From assembly GCF_032918005.1 (NCBI RefSeq), contig NZ_CP136628.1, positions 7,549,501 to 7,613,500 of the forward strand: a DNA stretch of 64,000 nucleotides, given 5' to 3'. Both the position numbers and the translations under genes were made by a program. The stretch's first letter is position 1. Every line of letters begins with the position of its first letter. Source of the stretch: Bradyrhizobium sp. NDS-1. GTDB taxonomy: Bacteria > Pseudomonadota > Alphaproteobacteria > Rhizobiales > Xanthobacteraceae. A model generated the notes under the pieces. It was given only the letters and a program-made list of their open reading frames with translations. It searched no databases and was not told where the DNA came from. Of the stretch, positions 26,804-36,196 are shown piece by piece.

Positions 26804-29593
26804 ATGGACAGCGTCGCGACTGAGCACAGGACCGAGGTGGACGATCGTTTCGACACGGCGCGGATCACCGCAGCGGTCGATGCGCTTGCCGAAAAGCATC
26901 AGGGACGCGAAGACGCGTTCCGCACCGCCATGGCGCAATTGCTCAAGGCCGAGCTGATCGCCGCACGCGCCGCGGCGCAGCAAATCCTTCTGAAGGACCG
27001 CCACGGCCGCCGCTGCGCCGAGCGGCTGTGTCACGTCCAGGACGAGATCATCCGCATCCTCTATTCGGCGGCAACCCGTCATCTCTACCGCTCGCCGATC
27101 CCGAGCGGCGCCGAGCGCATGGCGGTGGTCGCGACCGGCGGCTATGGCCGCGGTCTGATGGCGCCCGAATCCGACATCGATCTCCTGTTCATCCTGCCCT
27201 ACAAGCAGACCGCCTGGGGCGAGCAGGTCGCCGAAGCCATCCTCTATTGCCTCTGGGACATGGGGCTGAAGGTCGGCCACGCCACGCGCTCGGTCGACGA
27301 GTCGATCCGGCAGGCGCGCGGCGACATGACCATCCGCACCGCGATCCTGGAGACGCGCTTCCTGACCGGCGACAAGCCGCTCTATGACGAATTGGTCGAG
27401 CGCTTCGACAAGGAAGTCGTGCAAGGCACCGCGTCCGAATTCGTGACCGCCAAGCTTGCCGAGCGCGAGGAACGGCACCGCCGCGGCGGCCAGTCGCGCT
27501 ATCTGGTCGAGCCCAACGTCAAGGACGGCAAGGGGGCGCTGCGCGACTTGCACACGCTGTTCTGGATCGCCAAATACGTCTACCGCGTGCGCGACACCCA
27601 CGAGCTGGTCGGGCGCGGCGTGTTCGACGCACAGGAATATCGCACCTTCCGCCGCTGCGCCGACTTCCTCTGGTCGGTGCGCTGCAATCTGCATTTCTAT
27701 TCCGGCCGCGCCGAAGAGCGCCTCTCCTTCGACCTCCAGCGCGAGATCGCAGTGCGGCTCGGCTACACCTCGCATCCCGGCATGCAGGACGTCGAGCGCT
27801 TCATGAAGCACTACTTCCTGGTCGCCAAGGAGGTCGGCAACCTCACCGCCATTCTCTGCGCCAAGCTCGAGGACCAGCAGGCCAAGCCCGCCCCGGTCCT
27901 GAGCCGGATGATGGCGCGGCTGCGGCCGACCGCGGCGAAGCGGCGCGTCCCTGACAGCGACGACTTCATCGTCGACAACAACCGCATCAACGTCGCAGCG
28001 CCCGACGTCTTCAAGCACGATCCGGTCAATCTGATCCGTATCTTCCGCCTGGCCCAGAAGAACAACCTCGCCTTCCATCCGGATGCGATGCGCGACGTGA
28101 CGCGGTCGCTGAGCCTGATCAACGCGCAGCTTCGCGAAAATCCCGAGGCCAACCGGCTGTTTATGGAGATCCTGACCTCGGACAATGCCGAGATCGTGCT
28201 GCGGCGGATGAACGAGACCGGCGTGCTCGGCCATTTCATCCGCGCCTTCGGCAAGATCGTCTCGATGATGCAGTTCAACATGTATCATCACTACACCGTC
28301 GATGAGCATCTGATCCGCTGCATCGGCTTCCTGCAGGACATCGAGCGCGGCGGCGTCGAGGAATTCGCCCTTGCCAGCGACCTCATGCGCAAGTCCCGGC
28401 CCGAGCATCGCGCGGTGATCTACATCGCCACCTTGCTGCACGACGTCGCCAAGGGCCGGCCGGAAGATCACTCGATCGCAGGCGCCAAGGTGGCTCGGCG
28501 GCTGTGCCCGCGGCTCGGCTTCAGCCCGGCCGACACCGAACTCGTGGCCTGGCTGATCGAGGAACACCTGACGATGTCCACGGTCGCGCAGTCGCGCGAC
28601 CTCTCGGATCGCAAGACCATCGAGAATTTCGCCGCCGTGGTGCAATCGGTCGAGCAGATGAAGCTGCTGACCATCCTGACCACCGCCGACATCCGCGGCG
28701 TCGGTCCGGGGGTGTGGAACGGCTGGAAGGCCCAACTGCTGCGCTCGCTCTACTACGAGACCGAGCCGGTGCTGACCGGCGGATTCTCGGAGGTCGATCG
28801 CGGCAAACGCCTCGCGGCTGCCTATGCCGAGTTCCGCATGGCCTTTGCCGAGTGGCCGGAGGACGAGCTCGATGCCTATATCGGCCGGCACTATCCGGCC
28901 TATTGGCTCAAGGTCGAGCTGCCGCGCAAGGTGCGCCACGCACGCTTCGTCCGCTCCAGCGAGCAGGCCGGCCACAAGCTCGCGATCAATGTCGGCTTCG
29001 ACGAGGTGCGCGGCGTCACCGAGCTGACGATCTTCGCGGCCGACCATCCGTGGCTGCTCTCGATCATCGCCGGCGCCTGCGCCTCGGCCGGCGCCAACAT
29101 CGTCGACGCCCAGATCTACACCACCACCGACGGCCGCGCGCTCGACACGATCTCGATTTCGCGGGAATACGACCGCGACGAGGACGAAGGCCGCCGCGCC
29201 ACGCGCATCGGCGAGATGATCGAGGACGTCCTCGAAGGCAAGCTGCGCCTGCCCGAAGTGGTGGCGCGGCGCACGGTGCGCAGCAAGGCGCGGCCCTTCG
29301 TGATCGAGCCGGAAGTGACCATCAACAACCAATGGTCCGACCGCTACACGGTGATCGAGGTCTCCGGCCTCGATCGCCCCGGCCTGCTCTACGAGCTGAC
29401 CACGGCAATCTCGAAGCTCAACCTCAACATCGCCTCGGCCCATGTCGCGACCTTCGGCGAGCGCGCCCGCGACGTGTTCTACGTCACGGACCTCCTGGGT
29501 GCACAGATCAGCGCGCCGACACGCCAGGCCGCAATCAAGAGCGCGCTGACCCATGTGATGGCCGGCGACAAGGCGGTGCAGCCGGCGGCGTGA
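26804..29593 (+). CDS. glnD: bifunctional uridylyltransferase / uridylyl-removing enzyme (PII)
   Basis: GlnD senses glutamine and adds or removes UMP on PII proteins, controlling nitrogen assimilation. The 929 residues match the alphaproteobacterial length. The nucleotidyltransferase domain has ATGGYGRGLMAPESDIDLLF near 108-128. The HD hydrolase domain has ATLLHDVAKGRPEDHS near residue 545. Two C-terminal ACT domains begin near 745 (TELTIFAADHPWLLSIIAGAC) and 848 (VIEVSGLDRPGLLYELTTAIS). The ATG follows GTGAGG. No PII gene is in the window. A palindromic repeat lies just after the stop. Confidence 0.97.
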   Translation: MDSVATEHRTEVDDRFDTARITAAVDALAEKHQGREDAFRTAMAQLLKAELIAARAAAQQILLKDRHGRRCAERLCHVQDEIIRILYSAATRHLYRSPIPSGAERMAVVATGGYGRGLMAPESDIDLLFILPYKQTAWGEQVAEAILYCLWDMGLKVGHATRSVDESIRQARGDMTIRTAILETRFLTGDKPLYDELVERFDKEVVQGTASEFVTAKLAEREERHRRGGQSRYLVEPNVKDGKGALRDLHTLFWIAKYVYRVRDTHELVGRGVFDAQEYRTFRRCADFLWSVRCNLHFYSGRAEERLSFDLQREIAVRLGYTSHPGMQDVERFMKHYFLVAKEVGNLTAILCAKLEDQQAKPAPVLSRMMARLRPTAAKRRVPDSDDFIVDNNRINVAAPDVFKHDPVNLIRIFRLAQKNNLAFHPDAMRDVTRSLSLINAQLRENPEANRLFMEILTSDNAEIVLRRMNETGVLGHFIRAFGKIVSMMQFNMYHHYTVDEHLIRCIGFLQDIERGGVEEFALASDLMRKSRPEHRAVIYIATLLHDVAKGRPEDHSIAGAKVARRLCPRLGFSPADTELVAWLIEEHLTMSTVAQSRDLSDRKTIENFAAVVQSVEQMKLLTILTTADIRGVGPGVWNGWKAQLLRSLYYETEPVLTGGFSEVDRGKRLAAAYAEFRMAFAEWPEDELDAYIGRHYPAYWLKVELPRKVRHARFVRSSEQAGHKLAINVGFDEVRGVTELTIFAADHPWLLSIIAGACASAGANIVDAQIYTTTDGRALDTISISREYDRDEDEGRRATRIGEMIEDVLEGKLRLPEVVARRTVRSKARPFVIEPEVTINNQWSDRYTVIEVSGLDRPGLLYELTTAISKLNLNIASAHVATFGERARDVFYVTDLLGAQISAPTRQAAIKSALTHVMAGDKAVQPAA

Positions 29594-29612
29594 GGCGGCG
29601 GTCTCTCTACTC

Positions 29613-29716
29613 GTCATTCCGGGCGCGCGAAGCGCGAACCCGGAATCTATTCCTCGGCACCGTCGGTGTAGCCGGATGGATTCCGGGTTCGCCGCTGCGC
29701 GGCGCCCCGGAATGAC
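29613..29716. repeat. palindromic intergenic repeat, GTCATTCCGGG family, copy 2
   Basis: Starts GTCATTCCGGGCGCGCGAAGC and ends GCCCCGGAATGAC. Two inner stems hold ACCCGGAATC and GATTCCGGGTT. It lies between the convergent glnD and alkyltransferase genes. Confidence 0.75.
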
Positions 29717-29731
29717 GATGTGGAGAGAGCG

Positions 29732-30262
29732 CTAAACCTCTACGCCCTCATGCCGCAACAGCCACCTTTTCCGCTCCAGCCCGCCGCCATATTTCACGAG
29801 CGAACCATTGGCGCCGATCAGCCGATGGCAGGGCAGCACCACGCTGATGGGGTTGGAGCCGTTGGCATGGCCGACGGCGCGAATCGCTTTCGGCATGTCG
29901 ATCCTTGCGGCGAGCGCGCCATAGCTCATGGTGGTGCCGGCAGGGATTTGCGCGAGCGCAGCCCAGACCTTCTGCTGGAACGGCGTGCCGGCGATGCGCC
30001 ATGCGATGCCCGAGAGCTGGCCGAGATCGCCCTCGAAATAAGCCGACAGCGCCGTCCGCGTGGTCGCGGGCGCCGGCTGGTCGCCCAGATCGACTGCGCC
30101 GTAGTGCAGGCGCAGGAGCCCGCGCATGCGGTGCTCGTAATCGTCCCAGTCGAGCGCGCGCAGCGCACCCTCGGCATCGGTGACGAGCAGCGCGATTCCG
30201 ATCGGCGTCGTCAGCCGATCGAGGCCGAAGCGAACAGAGAGCTTGGTTGACCGGCTGGCCAT
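29732..30262 (-). CDS. methylated-DNA--protein-cysteine S-methyltransferase (Ogt-like)
   Basis: A 176-residue suicide enzyme that transfers alkyl groups from O6-alkylguanine to its own cysteine. The active site PCHRLIGANGSL is near residue 142, with the upstream helix-turn-helix-like region GTTMSYGALAARIDMPKAIRAVGHANGSNPI. The N-terminal domain (about 90 residues) is degenerate, as usual for Ogt. It is not fused to an Ada DNA-binding domain. The ATG at 30262 gives the standard N-terminus; in-frame sequence upstream is probably not translated. It diverges from the DUF1304 gene. Confidence 0.93.
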   Translation of the reverse strand: MASRSTKLSVRFGLDRLTTPIGIALLVTDAEGALRALDWDDYEHRMRGLLRLHYGAVDLGDQPAPATTRTALSAYFEGDLGQLSGIAWRIAGTPFQQKVWAALAQIPAGTTMSYGALAARIDMPKAIRAVGHANGSNPISVVLPCHRLIGANGSLVKYGGGLERKRWLLRHEGVEV

Positions 30263-30357
30263 TGCGGCACCATTGCATCGAAACACGCCCCATCGCACTT
30301 GCCATGCCGGTCATGCTAACGTCCACCCGAAAGCTGACGCTTTTGGGGGAGCTGACT

Positions 30358-30720
30358 TTGATCCTGATCGCCAATGTCCTGGTGGCGCTGGTTGCCGCGC
30401 TGCACGTATTCTTCCTGATCCTGGAGATGTTTCTCTGGGACAAGCCGCAGGGTCTGAAGGTGTTTCGCAACACGCCAGAGAAGGCCGAGATCACGAAAGT
30501 GCTGGCTGCCAATCAGGGACTCTACAACGGCTTCCTCGCCGCGGGCCTGATCTGGGCTCTCGTCCACGGCAATCCGGCCTTCGCGTTCCAGATCAAGGCG
30601 TTCTTCCTGCTTTGCGTGATCGTCGCCGGCGCCTATGGCGCTGCCACCGTCAGCTCACGCATCCTGATGGTCCAGGCGCTGCCTGCGGCGGTCGCGCTGG
30701 CGGCATTGCTCCTGGCCTAG
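30358..30720 (+). CDS. DUF1304-family membrane protein
   Basis: A 120-residue protein with four predicted helices. It matches the DUF1304 pattern FFLILEMFLWDKPQGLKVF near residue 18 and VLAANQGLYNGFLAAGLIW near 50. The function is unknown. A TTG start at 30358 is chosen because GGGGGAG lies 7 bases upstream and the resulting length equals that of relatives. ATG codons at 30304 and 30313 would add 15-18 residues with no ribosome site. It diverges from the DNA alkyltransferase gene. Confidence 0.82.
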   Translation: MILIANVLVALVAALHVFFLILEMFLWDKPQGLKVFRNTPEKAEITKVLAANQGLYNGFLAAGLIWALVHGNPAFAFQIKAFFLLCVIVAGAYGAATVSSRILMVQALPAAVALAALLLA

Positions 30721-30866
30721 CTTTTTGGCCTGAGACGCTACGGCGCGGCGTCGCGATCCTTGCGCGCGGCGGCGCCTTCCTCCACAATCTTCGGCAGCGA
30801 TGGCGACCGTTGCAATCAACGGAAAAGACCGTCGGCCGAAAATTCCGTCAGGAGGAACGACCCAAC

Positions 30867-32093
30867 ATGAACAATCGCAGAGCCTTCCTAGCTGCCACGG
30901 CAGCGCTCGCCGTCACGTTTTCGGCCAGCCAAGCCCTCGCCCAGAAGAAATACGACACCGGTGCGACCGACACCGAGATCAAGATCGGGCAGACCGTTCC
31001 GTTCTCCGGCGCCTATTCCGTCTACGCCAATATCGGCAAGACCCAGGCCGCCTACTTCAAGATGATCAACGATCAGGGCGGCATCAACGGCCGCAAGATC
31101 AATCTGATCCAGTATGACGACGCCTATTCGCCGCCGAAGACGGTCGAACAGGTGCGCAAGCTCGTCGAGGGCGACGAGGTGCTGTTCACGTTCCAACTGA
31201 TCGGAACCGCGGCCAACGCCGCCGTGCAGAAATATCTCAACGGCAAGAAGATCCCGCAGCTCCTTGCTTCCACCGGTGCAGCTCGCTTCAACGACCCCCA
31301 GAACTATCCCTGGACCATCGCCTACAATCCCAACTACGTGTCCGAGGGACGGATCTACGCCAAATACATCCTCGCCAATCATCCGAACGCCAAGATCGGC
31401 GTGCTCTACCAGAACGACGACATGGGCCGCGACTATCTCGCAGGCCTCAAGAGCGGCCTCGGCGCCAAGGCCGCCAGCATGATCGTCGGTGAAGTCTCCT
31501 ACGAGGTCACCGACCCGACCGTCGATTCGCAAGTGGTCAAGCTGAAGTCGATGGGCGTCGACCTGTTCTATGACGCCTCCACGCCGAAATTCGCGGCGCA
31601 GGCAATCAAGAAGCTTGCCGACCTCGGCTGGACCCCGGTGCACATCCTCGACATCAATGCGAGCCCGGTGTCGGCCACCCTGAAGCCGGCCGGCCTCGAC
31701 ATCTCCAAGGGCATCATCTCGACCAACTACGGCAAGGACCCCGGCGATCCCCAGTGGAAAGACGATGCGGGCGTGAAGGCCTTCTTCGCCTTTATGGACA
31801 AGTATTTCCCCGAGGGCGACAAGCTCAACACCATCAACACCTATGCCTATTCGGTGGCCGAGCTGCTGGTGCAGGTGTTGAAGCAGTGCGGCGACGACCT
31901 GACGCGCGAGAACGTCATGAAGCAGGCCGCCAATATCAAGGGCTACTCGCCGAGCCTGGCGCTGCCCGGCATCAAGATCAACACCGGGCCGAACGACTAT
32001 CGCGTCAACAAGCAGATGCAGATGATGAAGTTCAACGGCGAACGCTGGGAGCTGTTCGGACCGATCATCGAGGACTCGGGCCCGTCGGGCTAG
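30867..32093 (+). CDS. branched-chain-amino-acid-type ABC substrate-binding protein
   Basis: A 408-residue periplasmic binding protein of the LivJ/Leu-Ile-Val group. Residues 1-26 form a signal peptide (NRRAFLAATAALAVTFSASQALA). The mature part starts with the family pattern TDTEIKIGQTVPFSGAYSVYANIG, then GGINGRKINLIQYDDAYSPPKTVEQVRKLVE. LYQNDDMGRDYLAGLKSGLG marks the hinge. AGGAGGAA precedes the ATG. No permease or ATPase gene adjoins it, so it is an orphan that may share a membrane complex encoded elsewhere. In Bradyrhizobium-type genomes such orphans often bind aromatic acids, but the ligand here is unknown. Confidence 0.92.
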   Translation: MNNRRAFLAATAALAVTFSASQALAQKKYDTGATDTEIKIGQTVPFSGAYSVYANIGKTQAAYFKMINDQGGINGRKINLIQYDDAYSPPKTVEQVRKLVEGDEVLFTFQLIGTAANAAVQKYLNGKKIPQLLASTGAARFNDPQNYPWTIAYNPNYVSEGRIYAKYILANHPNAKIGVLYQNDDMGRDYLAGLKSGLGAKAASMIVGEVSYEVTDPTVDSQVVKLKSMGVDLFYDASTPKFAAQAIKKLADLGWTPVHILDINASPVSATLKPAGLDISKGIISTNYGKDPGDPQWKDDAGVKAFFAFMDKYFPEGDKLNTINTYAYSVAELLVQVLKQCGDDLTRENVMKQAANIKGYSPSLALPGIKINTGPNDYRVNKQMQMMKFNGERWELFGPIIEDSGPSG

Positions 32094-32103
32094 TTTCCCC
32101 TCT

Positions 32104-32184
32104 GTCATTCCGGGGCGATGCGACAGCATCGAACCCGGAATCTCGAGATTCCGGGTTCGGCTCTTCGAGCCGCCCCGGAATGAC
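32104..32184. repeat. palindromic intergenic repeat, GTCATTCCGGGG family, copy 3
   Basis: An 81-base palindrome from GTCATTCCGGGG to CCCCGGAATGAC with an inner stem CCCGGAATCTC/GAGATTCCGGG. It is close to identical to the copy at 52122-52199. Confidence 0.8.
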
Positions 32185-32291
32185 GGAACGAGAGATCGTT
32201 GATGGTCCAGTCATAGGCGAGCGGAAGCGACGCTGTCCTTCGGACGGCTATGCCCGGCCATAACGATGGAGGCGGATTCGCCTCATGACGT

Positions 32292-32717
32292 TCACGTCGG
32301 TATCTCCCCAAAGTTCTTTCCCACCGGCAGCACGGCGTGCCGGATCAGCCGGGAATCCTCCACTGCGGCCTGGCGATGCTTCACCGCCTCGCGATAGACG
32401 GGATCGCGGATCATCTCGACGAAGGCTCCGACATCAGGATATTCGGCGATGAAGCAATGGTCCCAGCGCTCGTCCTGGGGGCCGATCAACATCAGCTCGA
32501 ACCTGCCCTGCCAGACGATGCGGCCGCCGAGGCGTTCGAACACCGGGCCGCTCTCGCGGCCATAGGCTGCGTAAGCTTCCGCGCCGCTCGCCTTGCGTCC
32601 GTCCGGATAGGCCGCTTCCTTGCGCAGGCGCACCAGGTTGAGCATGTGGATCGGGCCGGGGCGATCGTCGTCCCGGAATTGTGCGAAGATCTCCTTGGTC
32701 GGATCGATATGGCCCAT
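32292..32717 (-). CDS. DUF1330-family protein
   Basis: A 141-residue protein of the ferredoxin-like alpha/beta-barrel group related to DUF1330. Recognisable segments are PGPIHMLNLVRLRKEAAYPDG near residue 20, SGPVFERLGGRIVWQGRFELMLIG in the middle and WDHCFIAEYPDVGAFVEMIRDPVY near 95. Such domains are often dimeric monooxygenase-like proteins without known substrate. GAGGAA precedes the ATG at 32717. It is a single gene divergent from the penicillin-binding protein. Confidence 0.82.
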   Translation of the reverse strand: MGHIDPTKEIFAQFRDDDRPGPIHMLNLVRLRKEAAYPDGRKASGAEAYAAYGRESGPVFERLGGRIVWQGRFELMLIGPQDERWDHCFIAEYPDVGAFVEMIRDPVYREAVKHRQAAVEDSRLIRHAVLPVGKNFGEIPT

Positions 32718-32887
32718 GTGTGTTTCCTCGGGTTTTGTGCGGACGATCCTAGCTCCGGCACCAAAGGAGCGGAACTGCGGGGTGCGAATGCCCCACCTCC
32801 TAATCACGCGTTAACGCCGGGGTAACCGGGCCTTAAACAGCGCCCGCTAGCGTCTCGGCGGGGCGGGCTGACCGGACGTATTTGCGT

Positions 32888-35095
32888 ATGGCGTGGGGAA
32901 AGAAAAAGGGTGGGCGGAAGGAGCCGCTGTTCGGCTTGCCCGCGGCGCTCGCCGATCTGCGCCTCACCGCGGCCGATCGCATTCCCGGCGGCGACGACAA
33001 GCCGAAGAAATCGACGAAATCATCCGCCAAGCGCAAGAGCGAGGATGCCGGCGCCGAGCCGCCGCGCGAGCGCAAGGCACCGGCCGGCCGCAGCGGCGCC
33101 AAGCGGCGCGCAAAGTCGCGCGGCGGCTTTGGTCTCGGCCGCCTGGTCTATTGGGGCGCCGTGCTGAGCCTGTGGGGCGTGATCGCCGCGATCGGCGTCG
33201 TGATCTATGTCGGCGCCCATCTGCCGCCGATCCAGTCGCTGGAGATTCCCAAGCGCCCGCCGACGATCCAGATCGTCGGTGTCGACGGCAGCATGCTGGC
33301 GCAGCGCGGCGAGATGGCCGGCGCCAATGTCGCACTGCAGGACCTCCCGCCATACCTGCCAAAGGCGTTCATCGCCATCGAGGACCGCCGCTTCTATTCG
33401 CATTTCGGCATCGATCCCGTCGGCATCGCGCGTGCCCTCGTCACCAACGTGCTCCATCGCGGCGTCTCGCAGGGCGGTTCGACCCTGACGCAGCAGCTTG
33501 CCAAGAACCTGTTCCTGACCCAGGAGCGCACCCTGCAGCGCAAGCTGCAGGAGGCGGAGCTCGCGATCTGGCTGGAGCGCAAGCACTCCAAGAACGAGAT
33601 CCTGGAGCTCTATCTAAACCGCGTCTATTTCGGCTCGGGCGCCTATGGCGTCGAGGCGGCGGCGCAGAAATATTTCGGCAAGTCGGCCAAGAACGTCACG
33701 GTCGCCGAAGCCGCAATGCTCGCCGGCCTCGTCAAGTCGCCCTCGCGGCTCGCGCCGAACCGCAATCCTGAGGGTGCGGAAGCGCGCGCGCAAATCGTGC
33801 TGGCGGCGATGGCGGACGCGAAATTCATCACCGACGCGCAGGCGAAGGCATCGATCGGCCATCCCTCCTATAACGTGAAGCCCACCGGTGCCGGCACGGT
33901 CAATTACGTCGCCGACTGGGTCGGCGAGGTGCTGGACGATTTGGTCGGCCAGATCGACGAGAGCATCAAGGTCGAGACCACGATCGATCCGAAGCTGCAG
34001 AGCGTGGCCGAAGCCGCCATCATCGACGAGCTCGCCGCCAAGAGCGTCAAGTTCAATGTCAGCCAGGGAGCGCTGGTGGCGATGACGCCTGATGGCGCCG
34101 TGCGCGCCATGGTCGGCGGGCGGAACTATTCCGACAGCCAGTACAACCGCGCGGTCACGGCCAAGCGCCAGCCCGGCTCCTCGTTCAAGCCGTTCGTGTA
34201 CCTCACCGCGCTCGAACAGGGGCTGACGCCCGACACGATGCGCCAGGACGCGCCGATCGAGGTCAAGGGCTGGCGGCCCGAGAACTACACCCACGAATAT
34301 TTCGGCGCGGTGACGCTGACGCAGGCGCTGGCGATGTCGCTCAACACGGTCGCCATCCGCCTCGGCCTCGAGGTCGGGCCGAAGAACGTGGTGCGCACCG
34401 CTCACCGGCTCGGCATCTCCTCCAAGCTCGAGCCGAACGCCTCGATCGCGCTCGGCACCTCCGAAGTCTCAGTGGTCGAGCTGGTCGGTGCCTATGCGCC
34501 CTTTGCCAATGGCGGCTTCGCGGTGGCGCCGCATGTCGTGACGCGGATCAGGACGCTCAGTGGCAAGCTGCTCTACATGCGCCAGCCCGATGAGCGTAAC
34601 CAGGTCGTCGACCCCCGCTATGTCGGCATGATGAACACGATGATGCGGGAGACGCTGATCTCAGGCACCGCCAAGAAGGCGGAGATCGCGGGCTGGCCGG
34701 CGGCCGGCAAGACCGGCACCAGCCAGGATTATCGTGACGCCTGGTTCATCGGTTACACCGCCAACCTCGTCACCGGCGTCTGGCTCGGCAATGACGACAA
34801 CTCGCCGACCAAGAAGGCGACCGGCGGCGGCCTGCCAGTGGAAGTCTGGACGCGCTTCATGAGGACGGCGCACGAGGGTGTGCCGGTGGCAGCCCTTCCG
34901 AGTGCACCAGGTGGCTGGGGCCTGTCGAACCTCGCGCAGGCGGCCTCGCAGGTATCACCACCGACAGCGGCTCCAGCGCCGGCTAACAATGGCGGCTATC
35001 GTCCGCCGCCCCCGACGCGCGCCAATGTGCGGCCGGAAGCGGCTGCCGGGCTCGATGGCTGGCTGATGGACCGGCTGTTTGGCGGAAACCGATAG
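32888..35095 (+). CDS. class A penicillin-binding protein (PBP1A-like)
   Basis: A bifunctional cell-wall synthase of 735 residues. A basic Lys/Arg-rich cytoplasmic tail of about 80 residues precedes one membrane helix (LVYWGAVLSLWGVIAAIGVVIYVGA). The GT51 glycosyltransferase domain has EDRRFYSHFGID near 165 and GGSTLTQQLAKNLF near 195. The transpeptidase has SSFK (active Ser near 435), SLN near 490 and KTGTS near 605. The C-terminus is Pro-rich. ATG at 32888 is preferred over TTG two codons earlier. The length is shorter than long PBP1A proteins that carry an OB domain insert, so it fits PBP1C-like or short PBP1A variants found in Rhizobiales. Confidence 0.93.
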   Translation: MAWGKKKGGRKEPLFGLPAALADLRLTAADRIPGGDDKPKKSTKSSAKRKSEDAGAEPPRERKAPAGRSGAKRRAKSRGGFGLGRLVYWGAVLSLWGVIAAIGVVIYVGAHLPPIQSLEIPKRPPTIQIVGVDGSMLAQRGEMAGANVALQDLPPYLPKAFIAIEDRRFYSHFGIDPVGIARALVTNVLHRGVSQGGSTLTQQLAKNLFLTQERTLQRKLQEAELAIWLERKHSKNEILELYLNRVYFGSGAYGVEAAAQKYFGKSAKNVTVAEAAMLAGLVKSPSRLAPNRNPEGAEARAQIVLAAMADAKFITDAQAKASIGHPSYNVKPTGAGTVNYVADWVGEVLDDLVGQIDESIKVETTIDPKLQSVAEAAIIDELAAKSVKFNVSQGALVAMTPDGAVRAMVGGRNYSDSQYNRAVTAKRQPGSSFKPFVYLTALEQGLTPDTMRQDAPIEVKGWRPENYTHEYFGAVTLTQALAMSLNTVAIRLGLEVGPKNVVRTAHRLGISSKLEPNASIALGTSEVSVVELVGAYAPFANGGFAVAPHVVTRIRTLSGKLLYMRQPDERNQVVDPRYVGMMNTMMRETLISGTAKKAEIAGWPAAGKTGTSQDYRDAWFIGYTANLVTGVWLGNDDNSPTKKATGGGLPVEVWTRFMRTAHEGVPVAALPSAPGGWGLSNLAQAASQVSPPTAAPAPANNGGYRPPPPTRANVRPEAAAGLDGWLMDRLFGGNR

Positions 35096-35440
35096 GTTCT
35101 GCCTGAGGTCGAGGATGGCCTCAGAACAAAAATTGCGAAAACAACCCCATGCACAGTAGCCGGGGATAACGAAATCAACGGCTTGCGCGGGCAGCGCAAA
35201 GGCTTGAAGCGCGCCAGAAAACCGCTGTCATGCCCCGCGACCCGGCTACGCCCAAGGCTTCGCCGAGCTTTCGGTCTTGGGCGCGCCGAAGCTTTAGCGC
35301 AGGCGGCAAGCAGGGAGGCTGGTACGCCGCGGCTTCTCGGCTCCATAGCAAGTGGCTCTGGAATACCGGATCGCCCGCTCCAGTGCGCAAGAGCGCACAA
35401 GGCGGGCGATGACAGCGTCGGATGAGGCGACAGCGAGGGC
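35096..35440. other. intergenic region with a large repeat
   Basis: The 345 bases between the convergent penicillin-binding protein and metallopeptidase genes hold no credible gene. Most of the space is taken by the 188-base element at 35226-35413. Confidence 0.55.
35226..35413. repeat. 188-bp intergenic repeat with inverted ends
   Basis: Begins GTCATGCCCCGCGA and ends GGCGGGCGATGAC, with inner stems around GCCCAAGGCTTCGCCGAG and GCCCGC/GCGGGC. It is probably a compound element of the same general kind as the GTCATTCCGGGG repeats. Confidence 0.55.
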
Positions 35441-36196
35441 CTAATCCTCGACGCCGTACCGGTGCAGATCGTTGCCGTAGGTGTCGAGCCACTTCTTGGC
35501 GCGTTCCATCGACGGACAGACCTTGCCGCAGACGCGCCAGAACCGCGCTGAGTGGTTCATCTCGACGAGATGGGCAACCTCATGCGCGGCGAGGTAGTCG
35601 AGCACGAAGGGCGGCGCGAGGATCAGGCGCCAGGAGAACGACAGCGATCCCGCAGAGGTGCACGAACCCCAGCGGCTGGACTGGTCGCGGATCGACAGGC
35701 GCTTGACCCTGACGCCAAGCTCGGCCGCGTAGGCTTCCGCCGAGCGCTGAAGATCGCGACGCGCCTCGCGCTTGAGGAAGTCACCGACGCGGCGATCGAC
35801 ATGTTCGAGCCCGCCGGCAACGCAGAGAACGCGCTCCCCGCTGTCGCGCGTCTCGGTCCACACCGTACCGCGCGTGCCGGCGCGGTGAACGATGCGATGC
35901 GGCGTGCCGCGCAGCGGTATCACCGTGCCCGGCTGGAACGGCGCCGCCTTCGGCAAGCGACCGAGACGGGCGGCGATCCACGCACCGTGACGCTGCGCGA
36001 AGTCCTTTGCTTCGGCCAGCGTGCCGCGTGGCGGCATGGTGAGGATGGCTTCGCGGTCGCTCGGATGAATTCTGAGTGTGTAGCGGCGCGCACGTCTGTG
36101 CCGGCGCAATCGGATGGCAAAAAATTGCGATCCGTGGGTGATGACGAGGGTCTTCGGTTCGTGGGGCCGACGATAAAGGAGTGCGCGGGTAGCCAT
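35441..36196 (-). CDS. YgjP-like (M48-related, DUF45) metallopeptidase
   Basis: A 251-residue protein of the YgjP/SprT-like group. The zinc motif is HEVAHLVEMNHSARFW near residue 200 (HExxH plus downstream His). Upstream are the DUF45 segments SRWGSCTSAGSLSFSWRL and LPPRGTLAEAKDFAQRHGAWI. The role is not established; relatives sit with DNA repair or phage defence genes, but no such neighbour is present here. The start ATG at 36196 gives a family-like N-terminus but has no strong ribosome site. Confidence 0.87.
   Translation of the reverse strand: MATRALLYRRPHEPKTLVITHGSQFFAIRLRRHRRARRYTLRIHPSDREAILTMPPRGTLAEAKDFAQRHGAWIAARLGRLPKAAPFQPGTVIPLRGTPHRIVHRAGTRGTVWTETRDSGERVLCVAGGLEHVDRRVGDFLKREARRDLQRSAEAYAAELGVRVKRLSIRDQSSRWGSCTSAGSLSFSWRLILAPPFVLDYLAAHEVAHLVEMNHSARFWRVCGKVCPSMERAKKWLDTYGNDLHRYGVED

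Noticed and set aside
26660..29617. Very long minus-strand open frame opposite glnD (985 codons)
   Set aside because: The sense frame is an unmistakable GlnD. In GC-rich DNA the antisense frame stays open because stop codons are rare; it has no ribosome site or recognisable motif.
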